From Candidatus Oleimmundimicrobium sp. (GTDB taxonomy: Bacteria > Actinomycetota > Aquicultoria > UBA3085 > Oleimmundimicrobiaceae): a stretch of DNA of 52,721 bases. The notes beneath the pieces are model-generated. The model was not told where the DNA came from and searched no databases. It saw nothing but the letters and a program-made list of their open reading frames with translations. Location of the stretch: contig NZ_JAUSCH010000085.1 of assembly GCF_030651595.1 (NCBI RefSeq), positions 1 through 52,721 of the forward strand, written 5' to 3'. A program made the translations under genes and the position numbers. Position 1 is the stretch's first letter; each line of letters opens with the position of its first letter. Of this stretch, positions 45,254 to 52,721 are shown piece by piece.

Positions 45254-46840
45254 TTAAGTTACCTTGAACTTAAGGATTTCATTGGTCTCTGGATGCACCA
45301 CGTGCACCGCGCAACCAATTCACGGGTCAAAAGACCGCACGACCCTTACTAAATTGATTGGGTTGTGCGGATCCGGAACGGGAGTTCCAACGAGCGCTTC
45401 CTCTATTGGACCGCGAACTCCGTTATCATCTCTTGGGTTAGCATTCCAAATAGTAGCGGGAACACACTGGTAATTCTTGATTTTTCCATTTTCTATCTCT
45501 ACCCAGTGACCCAACGCTCCACGGTGAGCTTCAACTAAACCGGCACCCTTTCCATTTTTGGGAACGGCTACGTCATTACATACCGGCTCACCTGGTTTCA
45601 ATTCAAGCAACCACTGCTGCATGCCCTCGCAAACCATGAGACACTCATAGGCCCTGGCCGCGTGCCTTGCAACCGCCGATGGATGAACTCCAATTGGAGT
45701 TATGATTTGAGCCAAGGTCTTCTTGGTCCCATCGGCCAAGGTAACTCCGGGGTCTTTACCTTCCGCGGTGGTAACAAGCATTCTAGCTAAAGCGCCCGCC
45801 TCGGAAGAACGTCCATCGTATCTCGGCGCCTTGATGAACGAGTAAGCGCCTTCTTTGTTGATATCAAGAATGGTTTTTCCTTCAGAAGGATGTCTATCCG
45901 TACACTCATCGGTATACTTCGAATACTTGACATTTTCCCTTATCTTCTCGGGATCGAACGGGATGTGCTTCAATTCTCCACCGGCAATGTGCCCGGACCT
46001 TAAGTACCTGTTGTTATAGTCGCCAGACTCACCGAGGTCAAACATTCCGTAGGAGATAAAGTTACCGGTACCGAAGCCGACCTTCAAGTCATGCAAAGGT
46101 TTCAGCGGACCGGTGCCAAGGGTTAGAACGTCATTTAGATAAACTCTTCTTACCCACTCGGTTATCTCATCCAGATATCCTTTAAACCTCGATATCCTAT
46201 CCGCGGTAACTCGAACGGTAACCCCTCCCGGAACGTATGTTGCGTGGTGAGGCATCTTCCCACCGAAGATGGCGAGCATTTCCTGAGTCCTCTTCCTCGT
46301 CTCGAGCCCCTGCAGATAGTGAGCAACCGCAGCAGTGACGATGTTCGGATCGGCCACGCAGAACTCGTCCGGCTCATACCGGGGAGTAAGGGGAGCGGTA
46401 TCGCCGGCTTGAACAAGCCCTACGATTTTTCTTTTAACCTCAAGAAGCCCCTCATCGTTTCCGGCATAGTCTGCAACCGCCATTATGTCTAAGTAGTCCA
46501 AAGCCGCCAGATGATAAAAGTGCAAAATAGCCGATTGAACAAAGTTTGCGCCCGCAACAAGGTTCCTGATGATTCTTCCATTGTCGGGAACCTCTGCCCC
46601 AAAGGCATTGTCCAAACCCTGAACGCTGGCCAACATGTGCTCGGCCGGGCAAACACCACATATTCTTTGGGTAATTATGGCGGCATCTCGTGGGTCTCTT
46701 CCCTGGAGGATGAGCTCGATTCCTCTAAAGAGGGTCCCTTTGCTCCAAGCGTCCTTTACGACACCGTTTTCAACCTCAACTTCGATTGCCAGGTGACCTT
46801 CAATCCTGGTAACCGGATCAATTATGATTCTTTCTCCCAT
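45254..46840 (-). CDS. [NiFeSe] hydrogenase large subunit, selenoprotein (TGA = Sec at residue 507)
   Basis: A 528-residue large subunit holding the Ni-Fe site. The N-terminal ligand motif is R59-I-C61-G-V-C64 with His68. The frame meets TGA at 45320-45322 directly after V-V-R-S-F-D-P. Reading through gives D-P-U507-I-G-C510-A-V-H513, the full C-terminal ligand motif with selenocysteine in place of the first cysteine. A 15-residue tail (V514-T528) follows to TAA at 45254-45256, as expected for a precursor cut after His513. Stopping at the TGA would lose two nickel ligands. A SECIS-like hairpin lies at 45281-45319. The ATG directly follows the small-subunit stop. Selenocysteine machinery (selA, selB, selC, selD) must be encoded outside this window. 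Confidence 0.95.
45281..45319 (-). promoter_or_regulatory. Bacterial SECIS-like hairpin directly after the Sec TGA
   Basis: On the reverse strand the sequence right after TGA forms an outer stem ATTGGT/ACCAAT and an apical stem GGTGCAC/GTGCA-T-CC with one bulged T and the triloop GTG. The apical stem begins 11 bases after the TGA, the spacing known for SelB-binding hairpins such as in E. coli fdhF. The loop contains the GU expected at the tip. The fold was done by eye. Confidence 0.7.
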
Positions 46841-47941
46841 TTACTCTTCACCCTCCTTTTCTTCAGATTTTGTTTTGCCGCCAATTGCGTATCCTCCCGC
46901 AACACCAGCGGCGGCTCCAACGACCGCACCGAGAGCGGCGGCTGTTCCTGCACCCATACCTTCCTCATGCTCCACTTCTGCCTCAAGAGCTTCTTTATAC
47001 TTCGCAACCTCCGGGATGGGCGCATAGAGCGAGATTATTTTTCCGTCAGCATCTTTAAAATCAGGAAAATCGGGCTCCACACAACCGGCGCAGGGAGCGC
47101 TTGCGGCTATGCAGTAGTTCGTTCCGCTATTCCAGAGACGGCTGGGACAATCGGCGTGAGTGACCGGGCCTCGACAGCCCTTTCCACCCATACAGTAGTC
47201 CATCTCGGTCTCTTCTTCACCGAAATTTTTTACCCAGTTACCGAGCTCGTAACCAGTGCGACGCTGGCAATTCTCGTGAATTAGCTTTCCGTAGAACATC
47301 TTGGGACGACCGTGCTCATCTAACTCAGGTACCTCGCCAAATAAGAGGATATGAGTTATGGTCCCCACTATCCAATCCGGATGAGCCGGACATCCCGGAA
47401 TATTTACCACCGTGCCTCCGACAACATCCTTTAAACCCTTGCATCCCGTAGGGTTCGGATCTGCCGCGGGAATCCCTCCATAACAAGCACAGCTACCAAC
47501 GGCCACATTATATACGGAGTTGGCAGCAGCTTCTTTGGCGATTTCCATCACAGGCCTTCCGCCAATCATGCAGTACGCTCCATTCTCAGCAGTAGGAATG
47601 GCTCCTTCCATCACAAAAACGTAACCACCCTCGTGAACAATATCCTCAAACTGTTTTTCCGCCACATGACCTGAGGCAGCCATAATAGTTTCCATATAAC
47701 GGATAGATAAGATGTCTAAGATAATCTCGGCGGGGGTGGGATGCTCAGAGTTAATCAATGAAACTGTGCAGCCCGTGCAACCAGACCCATTTAACCAAAG
47801 AACCGCCGGTTTCTTCGCAGCTTTCTCTAAAGCAGCCGCAATCTGAGGTATATACAACTCAGATAGACCAAGCAAAGCAGCCATACTTGCTGAACATTTA
47901 ATGAAATCCCTACGACTTATTCCTTTTAAAATTTCCCTCAC
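46841..47941 (-). CDS. [NiFeSe] hydrogenase small subunit, Tat-exported
   Basis: A 366-residue small subunit. The Tat motif is S-R-R-D-F-I-K at 9-15, with a hydrophobic stretch to about residue 38. Proximal-cluster cysteines are in SGCTGC (55 and 58), GSCACYGG and IPGCPAHPDW. Distal-cluster ligands are His and Cys in HENCQRR and MGGKGCRGPVTHADC. The medial site has C-P-S-R-L-W, N-Y-C and P-C-A-G-C, so four cysteines are available and a [4Fe-4S] cluster is expected, as in known [NiFeSe] enzymes. An Ala/Gly-rich hydrophobic C-terminal segment (about 325-350) probably anchors it. The GTG start with GGGAGGTG nine bases upstream is preferred over a GTG inside that site. Confidence 0.95.
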   Translation of the reverse strand: MREILKGISRRDFIKCSASMAALLGLSELYIPQIAAALEKAAKKPAVLWLNGSGCTGCTVSLINSEHPTPAEIILDILSIRYMETIMAASGHVAEKQFEDIVHEGGYVFVMEGAIPTAENGAYCMIGGRPVMEIAKEAAANSVYNVAVGSCACYGGIPAADPNPTGCKGLKDVVGGTVVNIPGCPAHPDWIVGTITHILLFGEVPELDEHGRPKMFYGKLIHENCQRRTGYELGNWVKNFGEEETEMDYCMGGKGCRGPVTHADCPSRLWNSGTNYCIAASAPCAGCVEPDFPDFKDADGKIISLYAPIPEVAKYKEALEAEVEHEEGMGAGTAAALGAVVGAAAGVAGGYAIGGKTKSEEKEGEE

Positions 47942-48134
47942 TACAACTAACACCTCCCTTAATTTTTAAATCTTCTTAAAACTTAATGATTGAATAAAAA
48001 TAACCTTTCCCAAAAACTATCTCACTAGTTCTTATCACCTCCCTCTTTTTGAGAAATAATTCACACGCTTTTGACAAAAAATAAAATCATACTTTAAACT
48101 GATATTTTAAAATTGTATCGCTTATCCATTCTGT

Positions 48135-48148
48135 TTGTCATTAGACAA
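48135..48148. promoter_or_regulatory. Candidate operator, perfect palindrome TTGTC-ATTA-GACAA
   Basis: Perfect five-base arms with a four-base spacer lie midway between the divergent genes. A binding site of the neighbouring CdaR-like regulator is the obvious candidate, but this is inferred from position alone. Confidence 0.45.
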
Positions 48149-48172
48149 TTAGCCCAAAAATATTAAAAAAAA

Positions 48173-48189
48173 TTGTACATTTTGCACAA
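48173..48189. promoter_or_regulatory. Candidate operator overlapping the regulator promoter
   Basis: TTGTACATTTTGCACAA has six-base arms with one mismatch and shares TTGT...ACAA with the site at 48135. It overlaps the likely -35 region of the TATAAT box at 48203-48208, which would fit autoregulation. Confidence 0.45.
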
Positions 48190-48202
48190 ACAAAAAAAGG
48201 AG

Positions 48203-48208
48203 TATAAT
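48203..48208 (+). promoter_or_regulatory. -10 box of the regulator gene
   Basis: TATAAT lies about 47 bases before the ATG. The upstream TTGCAC at 48182-48187 is 15 bases away, shorter than usual, so the -35 assignment is weak. Confidence 0.5.
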
Positions 48209-48254
48209 TAAAAATCAAATCAATTTCTAAAATTTTGCAAGGAATATAAACAAT

Positions 48255-49127
48255 ATGGAAAAACTCGATAAAGAAAAGTTAAGAGGCCAAAGAAGGAGCC
48301 ACGAAGAAAGCTTGGCACACGATTTAATCATGGCAACTGACGAAACCGACCTTGTCTCTTTGCAAATTCGAAGCCGCTTTCTGGATTTTGATCTCAGCAA
48401 GCCCTTGACCGCAATCATAATAGATTGGGCTCAACCGGAAGAAGAACAGAATTTTCCACAAGATGAAGAGAAGCTATTGGAGCTGCTCCATTCATTTTTC
48501 GAAGTATCGACTCATCTGGCTGCCATGGCCGGCTCCACAAAATCGATGATTTTAAAGACACTGCAGATGGCAGACGCCCCAATCATAGCTCTCAAAAAAA
48601 AGGGGCCTCTTCAAGAAAATCACCATATCGGAAACCTGTGTGAACTGGGCCAGGCCTTACATCAATACATTTACGAAAAATTAAAACAAGATGTTGTGAT
48701 AGGTTTGGGAAACTACTACGAAGGAAGTTTTTCAGCAAAGAAATCCTTCCGCGAAGCGACATTGGCGCTAGAACTCGGAAAGAACTTTGACAGAGAAAGT
48801 AGAGTTTTTCACATCAGCAACTACTTTTTAACAAATTTACTCTCATCCGTCCAAAGACCATATAGAAAAGACTTTTTGTGGGGTACCCTAAAACCTCTCC
48901 AAAACGAGGAGGAATTAATTAAAACTATAGAAATCTTCTTCGAAACAAACATGAATATTTCGCTTACCGCAAAAAAACTTTTTGCCCACAGAAACACACT
49001 TATATATAGATTAAATAAAGTTAGGAATTTAACGGGTCTTGACCCTAAAAACTTTCATGATGCCATACGACTCTATGTCGCCTTAAAACTCTATTACCTA
49101 GAACAAGCGCAAGTATTCATGGATTAA
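48255..49127 (+). CDS. CdaR/PucR-type transcriptional regulator
   Basis: A 290-residue regulator. The middle (about 130-190) resembles the CdaR GGDEF-like domain, with VVIGLGNYYEGSFSAKKSFREATLALELG. The C-terminal PucR helix-turn-helix (about 225-285) has ETNMNISLTAKKLFAHRNTLIYRLNKVRNLTGLDPKN. The N-terminal part has no recognised sensor domain. AAGGAAT precedes the ATG. It is divergent from the hydrogenase operon and ends convergently with hypE (four-base overlap), so it is flanked on both sides by hydrogenase genes and probably controls them. The signal it senses is unknown. Confidence 0.85.
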   Translation: MEKLDKEKLRGQRRSHEESLAHDLIMATDETDLVSLQIRSRFLDFDLSKPLTAIIIDWAQPEEEQNFPQDEEKLLELLHSFFEVSTHLAAMAGSTKSMILKTLQMADAPIIALKKKGPLQENHHIGNLCELGQALHQYIYEKLKQDVVIGLGNYYEGSFSAKKSFREATLALELGKNFDRESRVFHISNYFLTNLLSSVQRPYRKDFLWGTLKPLQNEEELIKTIEIFFETNMNISLTAKKLFAHRNTLIYRLNKVRNLTGLDPKNFHDAIRLYVALKLYYLEQAQVFMD

Positions 49128-50134
49128 CAGATGCGAGGAAGCTGCTCGCCCACAAGCACATCTATTATCCTTCTTGTGCCTAAGAAGGTCTTTAATAGCA
49201 CTTTCCCTTTTGGGGATTCTGCAATCTCCCCGATGATTTGCGAATCTTTGCCATATTTATTTTTCTTCATTGCTTTGAGCACCTTTTCGGCATCGATCGA
49301 ATCGACCACAGCAATCAACTTGCCCTCGTTGGCAACATAGAGGGGATCAAACCCTAACATTTCGCACGCCCCTCCGACTCCTTCTTTCACCGGTATTTTT
49401 TCCTCTTTAATACAGATACTCACACCAGATTGCTTTGCAATTTCATTTAATATCGTTGCCAATCCGCCGCGCGTTGGATCTCTTAAACACCTTATCTTCT
49501 CGCTAACCTGAAGCATATCCTGAACAAGTTGATTAAGAGGGGCACAATCGCTTTTTAAACCGGTTTTAAATTCCAAACCTTCTCTCCGGCTCATTATGGC
49601 AATCCCATGATCACCGATTGTCCCGGAAAGAATCACTCTATCTCCCACTTTGGCATTCGAGCCAGATATATCTATGCCAGATTCGATTAACCCTATACCC
49701 GCTGTATTTATAAATATCTTATCCGCGCTCCCTTTCTCCACTACCTTAGTATCGCCTGTAACGATTTCGACACCTGCCTCCTCAGCAGCCTTTCTCATAG
49801 AGCCGGTAATTTTTTTTAAGTCATCAACGGGAAACCCTTCTTCTATCACAAAAGCAGCACTTATATATTTAGGAACCGCTCCACTCATGGAAAGATCGTT
49901 CACCGTCCCACAAATGGCCAATTTGCCTATGTCCCCCCCGTTAAAAAAAATGGGGTTAACTACATAAGAATCGGTAGTAAAGGCAACTTTCACACCATTA
50001 AGATTAAGGATTGCCATATCGTCTAATTTTTCCAAAATGGGGTTCGTGAAATCTTTTAAGAAGATGTTTTTTAGTAAATCGTTGCTTAATTTACCGCCGC
50101 TCCCGTGAGCAAGAATTATCTTATCGTGATTCAT
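49124..50134 (-). CDS. hypE: Hydrogenase maturation protein HypE
   Basis: A 336-residue AIR-synthase-fold protein that dehydrates the carbamoyl group on its C-terminal cysteine to a thiocyanate, giving the cyanide ligands of the Fe site. The sequence ends P-R-I-C, so the functional cysteine is present. ILAHGSGGKLSNDLL, FTTDSYVVNPIFFNGGDIGKLAICGTVNDL and the DPTRGGLATILNEIA block are conserved. This places it with HypE and not SelD. The ATG follows GGAGGA by eight bases; a GTG six bases earlier is less likely. Confidence 0.95.
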   Translation of the reverse strand: MNHDKIILAHGSGGKLSNDLLKNIFLKDFTNPILEKLDDMAILNLNGVKVAFTTDSYVVNPIFFNGGDIGKLAICGTVNDLSMSGAVPKYISAAFVIEEGFPVDDLKKITGSMRKAAEEAGVEIVTGDTKVVEKGSADKIFINTAGIGLIESGIDISGSNAKVGDRVILSGTIGDHGIAIMSRREGLEFKTGLKSDCAPLNQLVQDMLQVSEKIRCLRDPTRGGLATILNEIAKQSGVSICIKEEKIPVKEGVGGACEMLGFDPLYVANEGKLIAVVDSIDAEKVLKAMKKNKYGKDSQIIGEIAESPKGKVLLKTFLGTRRIIDVLVGEQLPRIC

Positions 50135-50140
50135 TTTCAC

Positions 50141-50426
50141 TTTCCTCCGCTAGTTTGTTAGTTTGTTTCTTGGTTTGTTTGTTTTTAACTTTACCCTTTA
50201 CCCTATCAGTCGGGAGTCTGTAGTCGCTACCGCTCCATTGGAAAGTGTAAATTGTAAAATGCAAAAGTTAAATTTGTCTTGATTGTTTTCCTGCCTGCTG
50301 CAGACACGGTATTCTATTCCTCTTCCAATTTAAAATTTCCAACTTCCCTGCCTGTCGGCAGACACAGCGTCACCCTTAACTTTTAGCCATCAGCCATCAG
50401 CCCCGCCAGAGGCGGGCAGGCATAAG
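50141..50426. repeat. Intergenic tract of low-complexity words and GC-rich repeats
   Basis: Between hypD and hypE lies a tract with GTTTGTTTGTTT runs, AACTTTACCCTTTACCC, three GCCTGCC-type palindromes (50290-50308, 50346-50366, 50401-50422) and CAGCCATCAGCC. It has no gene and breaks up an otherwise tight hyp cluster. Confidence 0.6.
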
Positions 50427-51524
50427 CTATACGCCATCTACTACTTCTCCATACCTATAATAAGCCGCGCAGCTGCCTTCGGTTGAAACCATACATGGTC
50501 CGATGGGGTTCTCAGGTGTGCATGCTTTTCCAAAAAGCTTGCAATCGTAAGGAAGTTTAACTCCCCGCAAAATTTCTCCACAACTGCACCCTAAATGCTC
50601 TTTTGTGGGAGGAACATCCACATCAAATATTTTGCTTGCATCGAACCCTTCGAAATTGGTGCGAAGAGAAAGACCGCTTTCCGGAATCACTCCGATGCCC
50701 CTCCACTCCGCATCACACGCTTCAAAAACCTTTTTCATTACTTCCTGGGCCTTTGTGTTTCCGAGAGAACTTACTCCTCGCTTATATCCTATCTCCACCT
50801 TTGCTTCTCCATTCTCCACTTGTTTTACCAACATGGATATAGACTGCAAAATATCAATGGGTTCAAAGCCAGCTATTACGCAGGAGATTTTGTGGTCTCT
50901 TGCGATAAATTCGTAGGGTTTGCTCCCGATTATTGCGCTCACGTGCCCCGGGCAAATGAAACCGTCCAGTTTTACCTCGCCCAGATTTAAAAGCGCCGCC
51001 ATCGCGGGAGGCACCATTTTGTGAACGCTGTAGATGAAGTAATTTTTAATACCTTGTCGTTCTGCCTCCAAAATTGAAAGTGCTATGGTCGGGGCGGTCG
51101 TCTCAAACCCAACGGCAAAAAAAACCACCTTTTTATCGGGATTATTTTTGGCAATTTTCAAAGCATCTAAGGTAGAATAAACTACCCTGATATCCGCACC
51201 ATCCGCGCTTTTCTCGGATAGACTCGAGTACGAGCCAGGTACCTTCATCATGTCTCCAAATGTTGTGAAAATCACGCCGGGCGCTTCGGCAATGGCTATG
51301 GCTTTATCAATATCTCCATTTGCGGTAACGCAAACCGGACAACCCGGGCCAGAAAGAAGAGAAATATTTTCGGGTAAGACTTGCCTAATCCCGTTCTTAG
51401 AAATGGATACCGTATGAGTCCCGCAGACCTCCATGAATTTGACGGGCTTCTTAGATATTTTTTTTATGTCTTCAATTAATTTCTTTGCTATGGTCGGGTC
51501 TCTGTATTCGCTAAGATATCTCAT
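50427..51524 (-). CDS. hypD: Hydrogenase maturation protein HypD
   Basis: A 365-residue iron-sulfur protein that, with HypC, is the scaffold on which the Fe(CN)2CO group is built. Conserved blocks are MEVCGTHTVSISKNG, LLSGPGCPVCVT, FAVGFETTAPT, the CPGHVSAIIG block and a C-terminal cysteine group (GCSCGEILRG, GKACTPENPIGPCMVSTEGSCAAYY) that includes [4Fe-4S] ligands. It overlaps hypC by 14 bases. Confidence 0.96.
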   Translation of the reverse strand: MRYLSEYRDPTIAKKLIEDIKKISKKPVKFMEVCGTHTVSISKNGIRQVLPENISLLSGPGCPVCVTANGDIDKAIAIAEAPGVIFTTFGDMMKVPGSYSSLSEKSADGADIRVVYSTLDALKIAKNNPDKKVVFFAVGFETTAPTIALSILEAERQGIKNYFIYSVHKMVPPAMAALLNLGEVKLDGFICPGHVSAIIGSKPYEFIARDHKISCVIAGFEPIDILQSISMLVKQVENGEAKVEIGYKRGVSSLGNTKAQEVMKKVFEACDAEWRGIGVIPESGLSLRTNFEGFDASKIFDVDVPPTKEHLGCSCGEILRGVKLPYDCKLFGKACTPENPIGPCMVSTEGSCAAYYRYGEVVDGV

Positions 51525-51768
51525 CGTTCTCTCTCAACTTCGCAATTTCGTCGAGTTCCCCTATCTCTTCAAAGAGTTTCATCATCTCTTTGGCCCCCTC
51601 TTCGTCTATCTTATTGATAGCATAGCCGGCGTGAACGAGAACATATTCGCCAACTTTAACATCGGAAACCAGTTGAAGACCGACCTCCGTTTCAACCCCT
51701 CCGATTTCCACATCGGCCATGTCTAAATCCTTCAGTCGAACAACCTTCCCGGGAACAGCCAAGCACAT
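51511..51768 (-). CDS. hypC: Hydrogenase maturation chaperone HypC
   Basis: An 85-residue HypC/HupF chaperone. The N-terminal M-C-L-A-V-P-G-K-V has the essential Cys2, which binds the iron precursor and the large subunit. GEYVLVHAGYAINKIDEEGA is the conserved OB-fold end. The AGGAGG-like sequence ahead of the ATG is clear. It lies 11 bases after hypF and overlaps hypD. Confidence 0.96.
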   Translation of the reverse strand: MCLAVPGKVVRLKDLDMADVEIGGVETEVGLQLVSDVKVGEYVLVHAGYAINKIDEEGAKEMMKLFEEIGELDEIAKLRENDEIS

Positions 51769-51779
51769 AGAAAAACCTC

Positions 51780-52721
51780 CTAAACAGAAAAATTGGCGAT
51801 GGTCGCCTGTCCTAAAGAGATACCACCGTCATTGCAGGGCACCTTTTTTTGAAGATAAACTTCAAAATCACCTTTACGTAACTTTTGAATAAGTTTATTA
51901 CTTAAAAACAGATTTTGAAAGACCCCTCCGCTCAAAGCTACCTTATTTATTCCCCTGTCATCCCTTGCCCTATCACAAACAGCAATTACAAAAGCGGCAA
52001 CGGTGTTGTGAAATTTGGCAGATATTTCTGAATTTGATAGACCAATTTTTAAATCGTCGATCACTCCCACAATAATAGGTTTCGTATCTACAATTAGCGA
52101 AGATGACTGTGTTTTTCTTGAATTTTTTTCCAATTTAAAATCGTATTTCTCGTCAACATCTACTTTCGCAATCATCTCCAATTCTATAGCCGCTTGACCT
52201 TCATAATCGACTACATCACGTATGCCTATAAGAGCAGAGACCGCGTCAAAAAGGCGGCCGCAACTCGAAGTCATGGGCGAGTTTAAGCCTTTATCAATCT
52301 GAATCTTAATGTTTTTAAACTCTGTCTCATCCAATCCCTTTAAAAAATCTATATCAAGTTCCTCAAGCTTATCCCCAAAAAAGCTATAGAGATACCCCAA
52401 AGCCATTCGATACGGTTTTTTTATGGCCGTCTCTCCCCCTGGCATCGGAACGTAACGAAGATGCGCGTACCTTTCAAAGCCCTTCCAATCGGCGATAAAA
52501 AATTCTCCTCCCCAAATCGTTCCATCGGTACCGTAACCCGTTCCATCGAAAGACACCCCGATAACCTTATCCTCAATGCCATTTTCTACCATACAGCTGA
52601 CTGTGTGGGCATGATGATGTTGAACGCCGACGAGCTTTATCCCTTCTAGCGATTTTGCAAACTTAGTTGACAAATACTCGGGGTGAAGATCATAGGCGAT
52701 AATTTTTGGCTCGATTCTAAA
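51780..52721 (-). CDS. hypF: Carbamoyltransferase HypF, C-terminal part (cut by window edge)
   Basis: About 313 residues of the Kae1-like C-terminal domain of HypF, which transfers the carbamoyl group to HypE. The frame is open to the window end, beginning RIEPKIIAYDLHPEYLST, so this is not a complete small protein. VGVQHHHAHTVSCM, SFDGTGYGTDGTIWGGEFF, SGGVFQNLFLSNKL and CNDGGISLGQATIA are diagnostic. The acylphosphatase, zinc-finger and YrdC domains would lie beyond the edge. It leads the hypF-hypC-hypD-hypE order. Confidence 0.95.
   Translation of the reverse strand, partial: FRIEPKIIAYDLHPEYLSTKFAKSLEGIKLVGVQHHHAHTVSCMVENGIEDKVIGVSFDGTGYGTDGTIWGGEFFIADWKGFERYAHLRYVPMPGGETAIKKPYRMALGYLYSFFGDKLEELDIDFLKGLDETEFKNIKIQIDKGLNSPMTSSCGRLFDAVSALIGIRDVVDYEGQAAIELEMIAKVDVDEKYDFKLEKNSRKTQSSSLIVDTKPIIVGVIDDLKIGLSNSEISAKFHNTVAAFVIAVCDRARDDRGINKVALSGGVFQNLFLSNKLIQKLRKGDFEVYLQKKVPCNDGGISLGQATIANFSV

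Larger units (their letters stand above)
47942..48254. promoter_or_regulatory. Divergent regulatory region between hydrogenase operon and regulator
   Basis: This 313-base region separates the divergent transcripts. It contains two TTGT...ACAA palindromes (48135-48148 and 48173-48189) and a TATAAT box for the plus-strand gene. On the minus strand a second GGGAGGTGAT motif near 48040 has no open frame after it. I could not find a convincing promoter for the hydrogenase operon. Confidence 0.55.

Noticed and set aside
47942-48060. A leader peptide ahead of the small subunit
   Set aside because: A second GGGAGGTG motif is present, but the frames after it close within a few codons or lack a spaced start.
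49124-50134. SelD (selenophosphate synthetase) in place of HypE
   Set aside because: The protein ends in the HypE-specific P-R-I-C and sits with hypC and hypD. It lacks the N-terminal Cys/Sec loop of SelD.

Overview
The window looks like a stretch of a low-GC, deep-branching actinobacterial (Actinomycetota) chromosome. The order enolase, pyruvate kinase, FtsB/DivIC-like protein, DUF501 protein, Ppx/GppA is typical of Actinobacteria. It is joined to a block laid out like the Bacillus subtilis rsmI-abrB-metS to divIC region, so the lineage seems to keep features of both groups. No rRNA or phylogenetic marker was compared, so the taxonomic statement is inference.

Layout. 1-1007 (minus): the first codons of an ABC transporter ATPase, a decayed membrane gene beside it, and a dienelactone-hydrolase-like enzyme. 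Then an initiator tRNA-Met. 1881-5803 (plus): a secreted coiled-coil NlpC/P60 peptidase and a TldD/TldE-type pair. 5945-14643 (minus): a complete nine-gene V/A-type ATPase operon in the Thermus-like order (coiled-coil H, I, K, E, C, F, A, B, D), whose c-ring protein keeps the Na+ ligands known from Enterococcus hirae. Then tRNA-Leu. 15021-34962 (mostly minus): housekeeping genes: ppx, DUF501, ftsB-like, pyk, eno, mazG, a PrsA-like foldase, pth, rplY/ctc, prs, glmU, tRNA-Gln, spoVG, ridA, a nucleotidyltransferase, ispE, veg, rsmA, a G5/3D cell-wall protein, tatD, metG, abrB (plus strand) and rsmI. 35088-41237: a membrane protein, a repeat-rich non-coding island of almost 1 kb, a ferredoxin, a DUF362 iron-sulfur protein, a ROK kinase, a diguanylate cyclase and a radical SAM protein.

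41270-52721: a hydrogenase locus. On the minus strand lie hypF (cut by the window edge), hypC, hypD and hypE. A CdaR/PucR-like regulator follows on the plus strand. Then on the minus strand come the Tat-exported small subunit, the large subunit, a protease-like protein, a four-cluster ferredoxin subunit and an NrfD-type membrane subunit, followed by a terminator, a second maturation protease, hypA and hypB.

The main finding is in the large subunit. A conventional gene call stops at an in-frame TGA just after the residues SFDP. Reading the TGA as selenocysteine restores the complete C-terminal nickel motif (D-P-U-I-G-C-A-V-H) plus a 15-residue tail ending at TAA, and a SECIS-like hairpin follows the TGA directly. 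This is therefore a [NiFeSe] hydrogenase with a Hyb-like membrane module. The small subunit also has the extra cysteine expected for a medial [4Fe-4S] cluster. The protease-like protein next to the large subunit lacks two of the three usual metal ligands, while the second protease keeps them.

Other points of interest are an in-frame TGA in the signal region of the G5/3D protein, two genes whose best start codon is ATA, a GGDEF domain with a GVEEF site, and several families of short intergenic repeats. TGA is clearly a normal stop in many other genes here.
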